The notes beneath the pieces are model-generated. The model had not been told where the DNA came from and searched no databases. It saw only the letters and a list, made by a program, of their open reading frames with translations. The position numbers and the translations under genes are program-made. This document shows, in pieces, positions 33,718 to 42,624 of a stretch of 64,000 nt of DNA. How positions within the stretch are numbered: position 1 is the stretch's first letter; each line of letters opens with the position of its first letter. Source of the DNA: Rhodanobacteraceae bacterium (GTDB lineage Bacteria; Pseudomonadota; Gammaproteobacteria; Xanthomonadales; Rhodanobacteraceae). Location of the stretch: contig CP126531.1 in the NCBI GenBank assembly GCA_030167125.1, positions 3,078,578 to 3,142,577 on the forward strand. The letters are read 5' to 3'.

Positions 33718-35076
33718 GTGTCGAGCGTCCATCCAACACCGCAAAGCCAGGTGGCGGGACCGTCGCAGCTTTTGCTCGCGGACGCGTCGCCGCAACGCGT
33801 CGTCGCCTGGCGCGATGGCCGCCCGGTCCATGTCTGCGCGTTGCTGGCCGATGTGGCGAAACTGGCCGCGCAACTGCCCGCCGCGCAAGCGGCCGTGAAC
33901 CTGTGCGAAGACCGTTACGAGTTCCTGGTCGCGTTCGCGGCGTTGCTGGTGCGCGGGCAGACCAACCTGCTGCCGCCCTCGCGTGCGGCGCACGCGATCG
34001 ACGAAACGCTCGCGGCCCATCCGGACAGCTACACGCTGGGCGACGCGGCGCTCGACCCGGTGCCGCCGCGTTATCTGCACTTCGCGATCACACAGGACGC
34101 GGCGCAGAACGAGCAAGCGATGTTGATCGCCAACGATGCCTTGGCCGCGGTGGGCTACACCTCCGGCTCGACCGGCGTGCCGCGCGCGAATCCCAAGCGT
34201 TGGGACAAGCTGGCGATTTCCACCGGCCACAACGACACGCTGCTGCGCGCGCTGGCCGGCGGCGATTACCACGTACTCGCGACCGTGCCGCCGCAGCACA
34301 TGTACGGCCTGGAGTTTTCCGTGCTGCTGCCCTTGTTCGGCCACGCATCGGTGTGCGCCGCCAAGCCGTTCTTCGCAGCCGACATCGCGGCTTCGCTGCA
34401 ACAACTGCCCGAGCCTCGCATCCTCGTCACCACGCCCGTGCATCTGCGCGCATTGCTGGATTCCGGGCAATCGCTGCCGCGTCTCGCGGGCATCGTTTCG
34501 GCCACCGCGCCGCTCGATCGCGGCCTCGCGCGGGCTGCCGAAGCGCGCTACGACGCGCCGGTGCAGGAAGTGTTCGGTTCCACCGAAACCTGCGTGATCG
34601 CGCATCGCCGCAGCGCGCGCGAAGATGCGTGGACGCCGTATGCCGGCGTGAGCCTGCACCCGCAACCCGACGGCACGCGCGTCGAGGCGCCACAACTGCT
34701 GCAGCCGGTGGTGCTGGCCGACATCGTCGAAACACTGGACGACGGCCGCTTTCGCCTGTGCGGGCGCAACACCGACCTGCTGGAAATCGCTGGCAAGCGC
34801 GCCTCGCTGGGCGACCTCACGCACAAGCTGCTGACGGTGCCTGGCGTGCGCGATGGCGTGGTGTTCCAGCTCGACGAAACCGATGCAATGGGCGTGCGCC
34901 GCATTGCCGCGCTGGTGGTCGCGCCGGGACTCGACGCCGCAAGAATCCTCGATGCACTGCGGCGCGACATCGATCCGGTGTTCCTGCCGCGTCCGTTGAA
35001 ACTCGTCGATACGCTGCCGCGCAGTGAAACCGGCAAGCTGCCGCGCGCGGCGTTGCTCGCGTCTCTGGCCAGTTAA
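33718..35076 (+). CDS. AMP-binding acyl/aryl ligase (acyl-CoA or acyl-ACP synthetase-like)
   Basis: A 452-residue protein; start GTG 33718, preceded by GGGGAG. ANL-superfamily motifs: the P-loop GYTSGSTGVPRANPKRW (P3), PPQHMYGLEFSVLLPLFG, VQEVFGSTETCVIAHR (A5), and a C-terminal Lys in LPRSETGKLPRAAL (A10). It is short for the family (about 450 against 500-550), like ligases in aryl-polyene/xanthomonadin-type clusters and stand-alone acyl-ACP ligases. No polyene genes flank it here. It lies between tsaC and purD and is probably read with topA-tsaC (19-bp gap). The substrate is unknown. Confidence 0.8.
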   Translation: MSSVHPTPQSQVAGPSQLLLADASPQRVVAWRDGRPVHVCALLADVAKLAAQLPAAQAAVNLCEDRYEFLVAFAALLVRGQTNLLPPSRAAHAIDETLAAHPDSYTLGDAALDPVPPRYLHFAITQDAAQNEQAMLIANDALAAVGYTSGSTGVPRANPKRWDKLAISTGHNDTLLRALAGGDYHVLATVPPQHMYGLEFSVLLPLFGHASVCAAKPFFAADIAASLQQLPEPRILVTTPVHLRALLDSGQSLPRLAGIVSATAPLDRGLARAAEARYDAPVQEVFGSTETCVIAHRRSAREDAWTPYAGVSLHPQPDGTRVEAPQLLQPVVLADIVETLDDGRFRLCGRNTDLLEIAGKRASLGDLTHKLLTVPGVRDGVVFQLDETDAMGVRRIAALVVAPGLDAARILDALRRDIDPVFLPRPLKLVDTLPRSETGKLPRAALLASLAS

Positions 35077-35109
35077 AATGCGCGGCTCGTTGGCTGCGCG
35101 ACTGCGTCC

Positions 35110-36405
35110 ATGAAAATCCTGGTGATCGGCTCCGGCGGCCGCGAGCACGCGCTGGCCTGGAAACTCGCGCAGTCGCCGCGCGTCGACGAGGTGATCGTCG
35201 CGCCGGGCAATGCGGGCACCGCGCGCGAGCCGCGCATGCGCAACGTGCATGTCGCGGCGACCGACCTGGATGGCTTGCTGCAGCTGGCGCGCGACGAAGG
35301 CGTCGCCTTCACCGTGGTCGGTCCCGAAGCGCCGCTGGTCGCGGGCGTGGTGGATGCGTTCCGCGCGGCGGGCCTGCGCATTTTCGGTCCGACTGCGGCG
35401 GCGGCTCAGCTCGAAGGTTCCAAATCCTTCACCAAGGATTTCCTCGCGCGCCACCACATTCCCACCGCGCACTACACAGTGTTCACCGCGCTGGAACCCG
35501 CGCTCGATTACGTGCGCAAACACACCGACAAAAGCGGGGGCGCGCCGATCGTCATCAAGGCCGACGGCCTCGCGGCCGGCAAGGGCGTGGTCGTCGCGAT
35601 GACGCTGGCCGAAGCCGAACACGCGCTCACCGACATGCTGGGCGCGCACGCGTTCGGCGATGCCTCCGCGCGCGTGGTGATCGAGGAGTTCCTCGAAGGC
35701 GAAGAAGCCAGCTACATCGTGATGGCCGACGGCACGCACTACGTTCCAATGGCATCGAGCCAGGACCACAAGCGCGTCGGCGACGGCGACACCGGCCCCA
35801 ACACCGGCGGCATGGGCGCATATTCGCCTGCGCCGGTGGTGACGCCGGACGTCGAACGCCGCATTCGTGAAGAAGTCATCGGGCCGACCTTGCGCGGCAT
35901 GGCCGCCGAAGGCGCGCCGTTCACCGGATTCCTGTATGCCGGTTTGATGATCGACAGGACCGGCGCACCGAAAGTCATCGAATTCAACGTGCGTTTCGGC
36001 GATCCTGAAACGCAACCGGTCATGCAACGGCTGCGCTCGGATTTCGTCGAATTGCTCGAAGCGGCGCTCGATGAAAAACTCGACCGCGTCGAAGCGAAGT
36101 GGGATCCGCGCCCATCATTGGGCGTCGTGATCGCGGCGCAGGGTTATCCCGGCAAGCCGAAAACCGGCGAGGTGATTTCAGGGCTCGATTCCAAATTCGA
36201 TGCCGACGTGAAAATCTTCCACGCCGGCACCCGACTCGACGGCGACGGCAATGTGATCACCGCCGGCGGCCGCGTGTTGTGCGCATGCGCGCTGGGCAAC
36301 GACTTGTCGCAGGCGCGCGATCGCGCCTACGCCGCGGTCGATCGCATCCATTTCGACGGCGCGTTCTTTCGCCGCGACATCGGGCATCGGGCCTTGGGAG
36401 CGTAA
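35110..36405 (+). CDS. purD: Phosphoribosylamine-glycine ligase
   Basis: GARS, second step of purine synthesis (431 residues). Motifs: KILVIGSGGREHALAWKLA, GPEAPLVAGVVDAFR, ATP-grasp segments VIKADGLAAGKGVVVAM and VIEEFLEGEEASYIVM, MASSQDHKRVGDGDTGPNTG, and YAGLMIDRTGAPKVIEFNVR, followed by FGDPETQ. Length is normal. A possible promoter is TTGCTC (35053) - 15 bp - TAAAAT (35074-35079), overlapping the end of the previous gene. The purH partner seen beside purD in many bacteria is not here. Confidence 0.96.
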   Translation: MKILVIGSGGREHALAWKLAQSPRVDEVIVAPGNAGTAREPRMRNVHVAATDLDGLLQLARDEGVAFTVVGPEAPLVAGVVDAFRAAGLRIFGPTAAAAQLEGSKSFTKDFLARHHIPTAHYTVFTALEPALDYVRKHTDKSGGAPIVIKADGLAAGKGVVVAMTLAEAEHALTDMLGAHAFGDASARVVIEEFLEGEEASYIVMADGTHYVPMASSQDHKRVGDGDTGPNTGGMGAYSPAPVVTPDVERRIREEVIGPTLRGMAAEGAPFTGFLYAGLMIDRTGAPKVIEFNVRFGDPETQPVMQRLRSDFVELLEAALDEKLDRVEAKWDPRPSLGVVIAAQGYPGKPKTGEVISGLDSKFDADVKIFHAGTRLDGDGNVITAGGRVLCACALGNDLSQARDRAYAAVDRIHFDGAFFRRDIGHRALGA

Positions 36406-36419
36406 CGTCGGCATGCGCG

Positions 36420-36477
36420 GGTCGTGCGCGGCGCGCACGCTACAGGCGAGCAGGTAGCGTGCGCTCCGCGCACGACC
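36420..36477. repeat. RAYT-associated REP pair (inverted, 3' side of the transposase gene)
   Basis: Two 24-bp units, 36420-36443 and 36454-36477, are reverse complements of each other with a single mismatch and a 10-bp spacer (AGGCGAGCAG). Each unit contains the imperfect palindrome CGTGCGCGG(C/A)GCGCACG and ends GCTAC. The third unit is on the other side of the transposase gene (37063-37084). Confidence 0.9.
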
Positions 36478-36481
36478 GGGT

Positions 36482-37027
36482 TCAGGGCTGCCCCACCTCG
36501 CCGAACTGGCCGCTGGCCACTTCCGCGGCCCAATCCCGCGGCCGGATGCCGCGTTTCACGTAGCGATGGAACGTGGAGTGCGGCCAATCCACGACGTGCT
36601 TTACGTAGCCGTGTTTCACCGGGTTGATGTGGATGTAATCGACATGGCGCTGAAGATCGACGTCATCGCGGATCAGGTGCTCCCAGTAGCGGCGTTGCCA
36701 GACACCCGTTTCGTGCCGCTTGGCCATCGACCGTGTCAACGGTACAGTCACGAAGCGCCGGGCTTCGGTCGCAATGTGGCGTTTGATCAAGGCCCAGCGG
36801 CGGGGATAATCCGCATCATCCGGGGGAAGGGTCCAAATCGCGTGCAGGTGATCGGGCAGCAGCACCATCGCCACCAGTTCAAACGGGAATTCGGCGCGGA
36901 CCGAGCGGATCGCATGGCCCGTTGCCGTGACGATTTCTGGAAGGGTCAGCAGGGGCTGCCGGCAATAGGTTGCCAACGTGAAGAAGTAGGTACCACCGGC
37001 AACCGTTGCGCGTCGGAACGTGGCCAT
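36482..37027 (-). CDS. REP-associated tyrosine transposase (RAYT, IS200/IS605-like Y1 family)
   Basis: A 181-residue HUH single-Tyr transposase. The HUH motif is PDHLHAIW (H60, H62) and the catalytic Tyr is Y131 in RHVDYIHINPVKHGYV; WQRRYWEHLIRDDVDLQRH is typical of RAYTs. The domain is full length and uninterrupted, so the protein may be active. RAYTs are domesticated, usually single-copy enzymes thought to spread REP sequences. It is directly flanked by its putative REP substrates on both sides. The insertion lies between purD and the LplT-PlsC gene. Confidence 0.93.
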   Translation of the reverse strand: MATFRRATVAGGTYFFTLATYCRQPLLTLPEIVTATGHAIRSVRAEFPFELVAMVLLPDHLHAIWTLPPDDADYPRRWALIKRHIATEARRFVTVPLTRSMAKRHETGVWQRRYWEHLIRDDVDLQRHVDYIHINPVKHGYVKHVVDWPHSTFHRYVKRGIRPRDWAAEVASGQFGEVGQP

Positions 37028-37062
37028 CCGGTCACGGTAGTAGCGGGTCGATGGATGATCAA

Positions 37063-37084
37063 TCGTGCGCGGAGCGCACGCTAC
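37063..37084. repeat. RAYT-associated REP unit (5' side of the transposase gene)
   Basis: The 22-bp unit at 37063-37084 equals the reverse complement of the unit at 36454-36477 without mismatch and has the same orientation as the unit at 36420-36443. It ends only 11 bases before the ATG of the next gene and so may form its leader hairpin. Confidence 0.88.
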
Positions 37085-37095
37085 GGGGAGACCGC

Positions 37096-38961
37096 ATGAA
37101 CCAATTCCGCCTGCTGGGCAAGCGACGCTTCGCGCCGTTCTTCGCGGTGCAGTCGCTGGCCGCGTTCAACGACAACGCGTTCCGCAACGCGACGGTGGTG
37201 CTGGTTGGGTTCCAGCTGGGGCTGACTACCGGCCAGATCGGCTTCTATTCGAACCTCGCGCCGGCGCTTTTCATCCTGCCGTTCTTCCTGTTCTCGGCCA
37301 GCGCGGGACAGCTTGCCGAGAAATACGAGAAGCACACGCTGATCCGCTGGATCAAGGTGTTCGAGATCGTCGCGATGGGCATCGCGGCGTGGGGCTTCTA
37401 CGCACGCAGCCCGCTGCTGCTGTTCGTGGTGCTGTTCCTGATGGGCCTGCACTCGACCGTGTTCGGGCCGATCAAGTACGCGATCCTGCCACAGGTGCTC
37501 GAACGCGGCGAACTGGTAGGCGGCAACGCGCTGGTGGAAACCGGCACGTCGATCGCGATCCTGGTCGGCATGATCGCGGGCGGCGCGGCGATCCATCAGT
37601 TCGGCTGGTCGGCGGCGTCCGCATTGGTGATCGGCGTGGCGGTGCTGGGACTCATCGCCAGCTTCGCGATTCCGCGTGTGCCGGCCGCGGCGCCGAACTT
37701 GAAATTCAACTGGAACTTCATCGTCGAAAGCGGGCGCGTGCTGAAGCTCGCGGCGAAACAGCGCGCGGTGTTCAACGCGATCCTCGGCATTTCGTGGTTC
37801 TGGTTCTTCGGTGGCGTGGTGACGGCGCAGTTGCCGAATTACACGCGCCTGTATCTCGGCGGCGGCGCCAGCGTGGAAATCCTGGTGCTGGCGCTGTTCT
37901 CGATCGGCGTCGGCATAGGTTCGCTGCTGTGCGAGCGCCTGTCGGGGCACAAGGTCGAGATCGGGCTGGTGCCGCTCGGCGCCTTCGGGATGACGCTGTT
38001 CGGCATCCTGCTGTACTTCGCACGCCATACGGCACCGCCGTACGGCGGCATCGACTGGCTGGCGTTCCTCGGCAAGGCTGGCAACGGCTGGATCGCGCTG
38101 GACCTGACGCTGCTCGGCCTGTTCGCGGGCTTCTTCATCGTGCCGCTGTTCGCGCTGGTGCAAAGCCGCACGCCGGGCGGCGAGCTGTCGCGGGTGATCG
38201 CCGGCAACAACATCATCAATGCGGTGTTCCTGGTGGCCGCCGCGATCTTCGCCTTTGGCACGCTGGCGGCCGGTTTGACGATTCCGCAGTTGTTCCTCGT
38301 CACGGCGCTGCTGAATGCCGCGGTGACGCTGTGGATCTTCCTTCTGGTGCCCGAATTCCTGATGCGTTTCGTGGATTGGCTGCTGATCAGCGTGTTGTAC
38401 CGCGTGCGCGTAGACGGACTCGAAAACATTTCCGAGGAAGGCCCCGCGTTGCTAGTCTGCAACCACGTCAGCTTCATGGACGCGCTGATCATCATGGGCA
38501 GCGTGCGGCGGCCGGTGCGCTTCGTGATGTACTACAAGATCTTCAAGGTGCCGGTGCTGCGGTTCGTGTTCCGCGCCGCCAAGGCTATCCCCATCGCAGG
38601 CGGCAAGGAGAACCCCAAACTCATGGCGCACGCGTTCGACGACATCGACGCCGCGCTGGCCGATGGCGAGCTGGTCTGCATCTTTCCCGAAGGCGGCCTG
38701 ACGCTGGACGGCGAGATCGCGCCGTTCCGCCCCGGCGTCGAAAAAATCCTCGCACGGCGTCCGGTGCCGGTGATCCCGGTGGCGCTGCGCGGATTGTGGC
38801 GCAGCATGTGGAGCCGTCGCGATTCGAAGCTCGGCCGTGCGCGCCTGCCGCGGCGGTTTCGCGCGCACGTCGAACTTTCAATCGGCGCACCGATGGACGG
38901 AGCGAGCAACGCCGAAGCAATGGAGGCGGCGGTGCGCGCCTTGCGCGGCAGCGAAGCCTGA
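37096..38961 (+). CDS. MFS lysophospholipid transporter (LplT-like) fused to 1-acyl-glycerol-3-phosphate acyltransferase (PlsC-like)
   Basis: A 621-residue fusion; ATG 37096 with GGGGAG 6 bases before. Residues 1-430 are an MFS transporter with about 12 helices (FAVQSLAAFNDNAFRNATVV, STVFGPIKYAILPQ), matching LplT lysophospholipid flippases. Residues about 440-621 are a PlsC acyltransferase: NHVSFMD (H457-x4-D462) and CIFPEGGLTLDGE. Imported lysolipid would be flipped inward and re-acylated by one protein. In E. coli, LplT works with Aas, which joins the acyltransferase to an acyl-ACP synthetase; the synthetase domain is lacking here. Its upstream region carries a REP unit. Confidence 0.92.
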   Translation: MNQFRLLGKRRFAPFFAVQSLAAFNDNAFRNATVVLVGFQLGLTTGQIGFYSNLAPALFILPFFLFSASAGQLAEKYEKHTLIRWIKVFEIVAMGIAAWGFYARSPLLLFVVLFLMGLHSTVFGPIKYAILPQVLERGELVGGNALVETGTSIAILVGMIAGGAAIHQFGWSAASALVIGVAVLGLIASFAIPRVPAAAPNLKFNWNFIVESGRVLKLAAKQRAVFNAILGISWFWFFGGVVTAQLPNYTRLYLGGGASVEILVLALFSIGVGIGSLLCERLSGHKVEIGLVPLGAFGMTLFGILLYFARHTAPPYGGIDWLAFLGKAGNGWIALDLTLLGLFAGFFIVPLFALVQSRTPGGELSRVIAGNNIINAVFLVAAAIFAFGTLAAGLTIPQLFLVTALLNAAVTLWIFLLVPEFLMRFVDWLLISVLYRVRVDGLENISEEGPALLVCNHVSFMDALIIMGSVRRPVRFVMYYKIFKVPVLRFVFRAAKAIPIAGGKENPKLMAHAFDDIDAALADGELVCIFPEGGLTLDGEIAPFRPGVEKILARRPVPVIPVALRGLWRSMWSRRDSKLGRARLPRRFRAHVELSIGAPMDGASNAEAMEAAVRALRGSEA

Positions 38962-38982
38962 CGGCGCGGCGCGATACGCTAC

Positions 38983-39015
38983 GAAAAACGGGCCGCGGCT
39001 TTCGCCGCAGCCCGT
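38983..39015 (-). terminator. Rho-independent terminator of the minus-strand exported-protein gene
   Basis: A 12-bp stem with one mismatch (38988-38999 / 39004-39015) and a four-base loop. Read on the minus strand it is followed by TTTTT (38984-38988 complement). It also lies 22 bp after the plus-strand fusion gene and may stop both. Confidence 0.85.
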
Positions 39016-39034
39016 CCGTTCAGCGCCGAAAGTT

Positions 39035-39508
39035 TTACCGGCGCGTGATGGTGAACGCTCCGACATCGACGCCCAGGTCGACGCCTTCGCCGTGGCCGGC
39101 GAGCGCCAGCGACACATTGCCCTTGGTCAGCACCTGCGCTTCGGCGGACTTGACCACGCCCGCGTGCGCGCCGCCCTGCGCGTAATGGCCCAGCACATCG
39201 CTGATCCGGTGCACGTCGGTGAACTTGCCGGTGCCGTTGTCGATGTGCCATTTGCCGGCGGTCAGGCCGCCGCCTTTGACGGTGATCTTCACCGGCATCG
39301 AGCGGCCGTTCTCGCACGTCACCCGGCCCACGCCGTCGGCGTGCTTGTAGAGCAGCGACCAGCCGGTCAACGAGAACGTCAGCTTGCAATCGAGATCGGG
39401 CGCGCCGTGTTCGCTGACGCCCGATGGGTGGGTCTGCGGTGCTGCGGCCATGCCCGTGGCGGCCGTGGCGGCCAACAGAATGGCGGTGATCAAGGGAAGC
39501 TTCTTCAT
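39035..39508 (-). CDS. Exported conserved protein of unknown function
   Basis: A 157-residue protein with signal peptide MKKLPLITAILLAATAATGMA and a GGAAGGAG ribosome site. The mature part has two Cys (DLDCKLTFSLTGWSLLY and GRVTCENGRSMPVKI) that could form a disulfide, then Gly-rich beta segments ITVKGGGLTAGKWHIDNGTG and KGNVSLALAGHGEGVDLG. I do not recognise the family for certain. The pattern suggests a small periplasmic or surface beta-domain. It has its own terminator and a perfect 10-bp inverted repeat just upstream, so it is a regulated monocistronic gene. Confidence 0.75.
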   Translation of the reverse strand: MKKLPLITAILLAATAATGMAAAPQTHPSGVSEHGAPDLDCKLTFSLTGWSLLYKHADGVGRVTCENGRSMPVKITVKGGGLTAGKWHIDNGTGKFTDVHRISDVLGHYAQGGAHAGVVKSAEAQVLTKGNVSLALAGHGEGVDLGVDVGAFTITRR

Positions 39509-39536
39509 GCTGCGCTCCTTCCGCTGTGGAAACGTG

Positions 39537-39562
39537 GTTCAGTTTCCCTAACGAAACTGAAC
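39537..39562. promoter_or_regulatory. Perfect inverted repeat upstream of the exported-protein gene
   Basis: GTTCAGTTTC (39537-39546), six-base loop CCTAAC, GAAACTGAAC (39553-39562). It starts 28 bp upstream of the ATG at 39508 and is far more A+T-rich than its surroundings. It could be an operator or a leader-RNA hairpin. The rest of the 184-bp gap to hemC shows only a weak REP-like string (GTTCAGCAAGCTGAGCCGAA, 39589-39608). Confidence 0.5.
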
Positions 39563-39692
39563 GCACCTCGACGGCGCGCTGGCAACGTTCAGCAAGCTGA
39601 GCCGAAGCCGAACGAAGGTGCCACCACGACGCCGAACCACGGCCTTCGGCGATCGATGCGATACTTGCGCGATTCGATTCGCGAGTTCGTAC

Positions 39693-40616
39693 ATGTCGGC
39701 GTCACCGCTGCGCATCGCCACCCGCAAAAGCCCGCTGGCCCTGTGGCAGGCCGAACACGTCGCGCAGCGCCTGCGCGATGCGCACCCGGGACTGACGGTC
39801 GAATTGCTGCCGCTGTCCACGCGCGGCGACGAAGTGCTGGATCGTTCGCTGGCGGCGATCGGTGGCAAGGGGTTGTTCCTCAAGGAACTGGAAATCGCGA
39901 TCGCCGATGGCCGCGCCGATCTCGCCGTGCATTCGCTGAAAGATGTACCCGCGCAGCTCGACGCGCCCTTCGAACTGGCCGCGATCCTCGAACGCGCCGA
40001 CGGCGCGGATGCCTTCGTCAGCAATGATTTCGCGTCGCTCGACGCGTTGCCGCAAGGCGCGCGCGTCGGCACCTCGTCGCTGCGCCGCACCGCGCAACTG
40101 CGCGCGCGCAGGCCGGACCTCGACATCGCGGACCTGCGCGGCAATGTCGGCACGCGCTTGGCGAAACTCGATCGCGGCGATTACGCCGCGATCATCCTCG
40201 CGGTGGCGGGGCTCGAACGCCTGGGTTTCGCTGCGCGCATCCGCTCGCGCCTTGCGCCGCCCGACTGGCTGCCGGCGCCGGGCCAGGCCGCGATCGCGGT
40301 GGAAACCCGCGCCGGCGACGCGCGCGCGAACGAATGCGTGAAAGTCCTGGACGACGCGCGCACCCGCCGCAACGTGTCCGCGGAACGCGCACTCAACGCC
40401 GCGCTCGGCGGCGACTGCACCATGCCGTTGGGCGCGTGGTGCGAAACTTCAGCCGATGGCACGCTGCATCTGCGTGGTTTGCTGGGTGAGGCGCGCGACG
40501 GACGACTGCTGCGTGCGGATGCGCGGGGCGGTGATCCGGTCGCGCTGGGCGGCGAGGTTGCGCGTCTTCTGCAAGAACAAGGAGCCGATTTCCTGCTTCA
40601 CCAGTTAGCCGAATAA
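39693..40616 (+). CDS. hemC: Hydroxymethylbilane synthase (porphobilinogen deaminase)
   Basis: HemC polymerises four porphobilinogens into hydroxymethylbilane for tetrapyrrole synthesis (307 residues; start ATG 39693). Motifs: [70 protein letters not shown], and [11 protein letters not shown] with Cys242, the dipyrromethane cofactor attachment site. hemD does not follow; instead an A+T-richer membrane gene starts 20 bp downstream. Confidence 0.96.
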   Translation: MSASPLRIATRKSPLALWQAEHVAQRLRDAHPGLTVELLPLSTRGDEVLDRSLAAIGGKGLFLKELEIAIADGRADLAVHSLKDVPAQLDAPFELAAILERADGADAFVSNDFASLDALPQGARVGTSSLRRTAQLRARRPDLDIADLRGNVGTRLAKLDRGDYAAIILAVAGLERLGFAARIRSRLAPPDWLPAPGQAAIAVETRAGDARANECVKVLDDARTRRNVSAERALNAALGGDCTMPLGAWCETSADGTLHLRGLLGEARDGRLLRADARGGDPVALGGEVARLLQEQGADFLLHQLAE

Positions 40617-40636
40617 ATACGGGCTAATATGTCGTG

Positions 40637-41392
40637 ATGGCTTCCAAAAAACCTACCAAGCGGTATCTTCTGTGCGGCATGTATCTGCTCGGGGCGGTAT
40701 TGATGTTGCTGGGAGGACTATTCGTCTTTCTTGGTGGCGGCGCACTTCTGTTTGTGGTGATAGGCCTAGCAATCGGAGCTGGCGGACGACGATTGAGCAG
40801 AAGCGCGGTGATCCATGTTAGAGGGCAAAGCGGTAAATCCAATTCTGGCGCGAAGGTGGCGGTTGCGAGCAAGCTGGAGCGAAGGATTCGTTCTTTTTAT
40901 TACGTGGCGACAATTTCGACGTTGCTGTTCTGGCTGCCATTCGCCTTCGGCCTGCACATCACCAAGCGATTCGGTTGGTTTGTAGACGGGTTCTTTGTCA
41001 GCCTTGTGGCTTTGGCGGCTACATTCGCCATGCTTATCGGGATCGGGGCCAGAACAATATTCTTCAAAGATTCTGGCGAGGCACTGGAGAATGCCCCCGT
41101 TGTGTCGATTCCGAAGAGCAACTTTCTCCGCGAAATTAAGACAAGCAAGGTCGCAAAGTGTTTGCGAATCCTGAGCTATGTGACACTTGCAGTGACAGCA
41201 GTGTTTTTTATCCTGCTTTTCAGCATACCCAAGAACTCGGAATTCGCCATCTGGTTGCTTTATGGAATCGTCGTCTTGATGGCGGCGTACATGTGCTCCG
41301 GCATTTCCATGGTCTGTTTTACGTTTTGGAAAGCCATTGCCCTAACGCGGGATGAGCGTCGCAACACAAGGCCCGGGTCATTTAACAAATGA
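40637..41392 (+). CDS. Polytopic membrane protein of unknown function, low G+C
   Basis: A 251-residue protein (start ATG 40637, or GTG 40634). About six membrane helices: [88 protein letters not shown] and [19 protein letters not shown]. No family is recognised. Its base composition is visibly lower in G+C and uses AAA, ATT, TTT and GAA codons far more than all neighbours, a sign of recent acquisition. The 3' end overlaps the convergent cca gene by 15 bp. Confidence 0.75.
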   Translation: MASKKPTKRYLLCGMYLLGAVLMLLGGLFVFLGGGALLFVVIGLAIGAGGRRLSRSAVIHVRGQSGKSNSGAKVAVASKLERRIRSFYYVATISTLLFWLPFAFGLHITKRFGWFVDGFFVSLVALAATFAMLIGIGARTIFFKDSGEALENAPVVSIPKSNFLREIKTSKVAKCLRILSYVTLAVTAVFFILLFSIPKNSEFAIWLLYGIVVLMAAYMCSGISMVCFTFWKAIALTRDERRNTRPGSFNK

Positions 41393-42622
41393 TTGTTCTT
41401 TCATCGTGTTGATGACCGCAATGCGCGCGTTGCGCACGGCTTCGCCGATCGCGGGGCCTTGCAGGCCTTGTTCGATGAAGGGTTGCGCGTTGATTTTCGA
41501 TGCGGCGTCGCGGGCGGCGCGCAGGAAATCGGCTTGCGGGTAGGCGTCGTTTTCGTGGTGAAGGCGGCCGCGCTTGTCGGCGGTGCAGGCGACGAGGAAC
41601 GGTTCGAGACGTTGCGGGCGGCGAAAGGCGTCGAAGGCTTCCAGCAGCGCGAGTACCGTCGCAGGCTTCAGTTCCAGCGCGCGATGCGCATCGAGGTGAT
41701 GGCGGCAGGTCAGCGCGGCGAGTTGCGCGTGTTCGGCAGGTACCTTCAGGCGTTCGCACAGCGCGGCGAGCGGTTTGAGGCCGCGATGTTCGTGCGCGAT
41801 GTGCCGCGGCAAGGCATCTTGCGGCGTCAGCGCCTTGCCGAGGTCGTGGGTGAACGCACAGAAGCCGGCGAGGTCGTCGCCGGGCGCAAGCCGTGCGGCC
41901 TGGTCCATCACCAGTTCCAGGTGCCGGCCGCAATCGACCTCGGGGTGGTGCTCGGGACTTTGCGGCACACCGTACAGCGCATCGACTTCGGGAAACAGCA
42001 CGGCCAGTGCGCCGCATTCGCGCAAGGCGCGCACGAACGCCGACGGCGCGGGTTCGGCCAGCGCCTTGCGGGTTTCCTGCCACACGCGTTCGGGAACGAG
42101 GTGTGCGGCTTCGCCGCTTTCGACCATCGCGCGCATCAGCGCCATGGTTTCGTCGGCGATGCGGAATCCGAGCGGCGCGAAGCGGGCGAGGAAACGCGCG
42201 ACGCGCAGGATGCGCACGGGGTCTTCGGCGAACGCGGGCGAGACGTGCCGCAACACGCGCTCGCGCAAATCGTTTGCGCCGCCGTAAGGATCGACCAGCG
42301 CACCCGCTTCGTCGCGAGCCATCGCGTTGATGGTGAGGTCGCGGCGCGCGAGATCGTCTTCCAGTGTCACGTCGGGCGCGGCGTGGAAACTGAAACCGTG
42401 GTAGCCCGGGCCGGTCTTGCGCTCGGTGCGCGCCAGCGCGTATTCCTCGCCGGTGGCGGGATGCAGGAACACCGGGAAATCCTTGCCGACCGGCTTGTAG
42501 CCCTGCGCCAGCATGTCGTCCGGCGTCGCGCCCACCACCACGTAATCGCGATCGAAATGCGCGCGGCCCAGCAGTTCGTCGCGCACCGCGCCGCCGACCA
42601 GGTACACGCGGTGCGCGGGCAT
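41378..42622 (-). CDS. cca: CCA-adding enzyme (tRNA nucleotidyltransferase, HD-domain form)
   Basis: The enzyme completes or repairs tRNA 3'-CCA ends (414 residues; start ATG 42622). Class II nucleotidyltransferase head: [68 protein letters not shown]. The HD domain ([18 protein letters not shown]) gives the multifunctional form with phosphatase and phosphodiesterase activity. It is the last gene of the slt - SDR - cca run; the SDR stop is 2 bp upstream. Confidence 0.96.
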   Translation of the reverse strand: MPAHRVYLVGGAVRDELLGRAHFDRDYVVVGATPDDMLAQGYKPVGKDFPVFLHPATGEEYALARTERKTGPGYHGFSFHAAPDVTLEDDLARRDLTINAMARDEAGALVDPYGGANDLRERVLRHVSPAFAEDPVRILRVARFLARFAPLGFRIADETMALMRAMVESGEAAHLVPERVWQETRKALAEPAPSAFVRALRECGALAVLFPEVDALYGVPQSPEHHPEVDCGRHLELVMDQAARLAPGDDLAGFCAFTHDLGKALTPQDALPRHIAHEHRGLKPLAALCERLKVPAEHAQLAALTCRHHLDAHRALELKPATVLALLEAFDAFRRPQRLEPFLVACTADKRGRLHHENDAYPQADFLRAARDAASKINAQPFIEQGLQGPAIGEAVRNARIAVINTMKEQSFVK

Positions 42623-42624
42623 GC

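Noticed and set aside
33685..36027. 780-codon minus-strand frame opposite the AMP-ligase and purD
   Set aside because: Composition is that of a shadow frame (Arg/His/Gly/Ala); no domain recognised, and the plus-strand genes are unambiguous.
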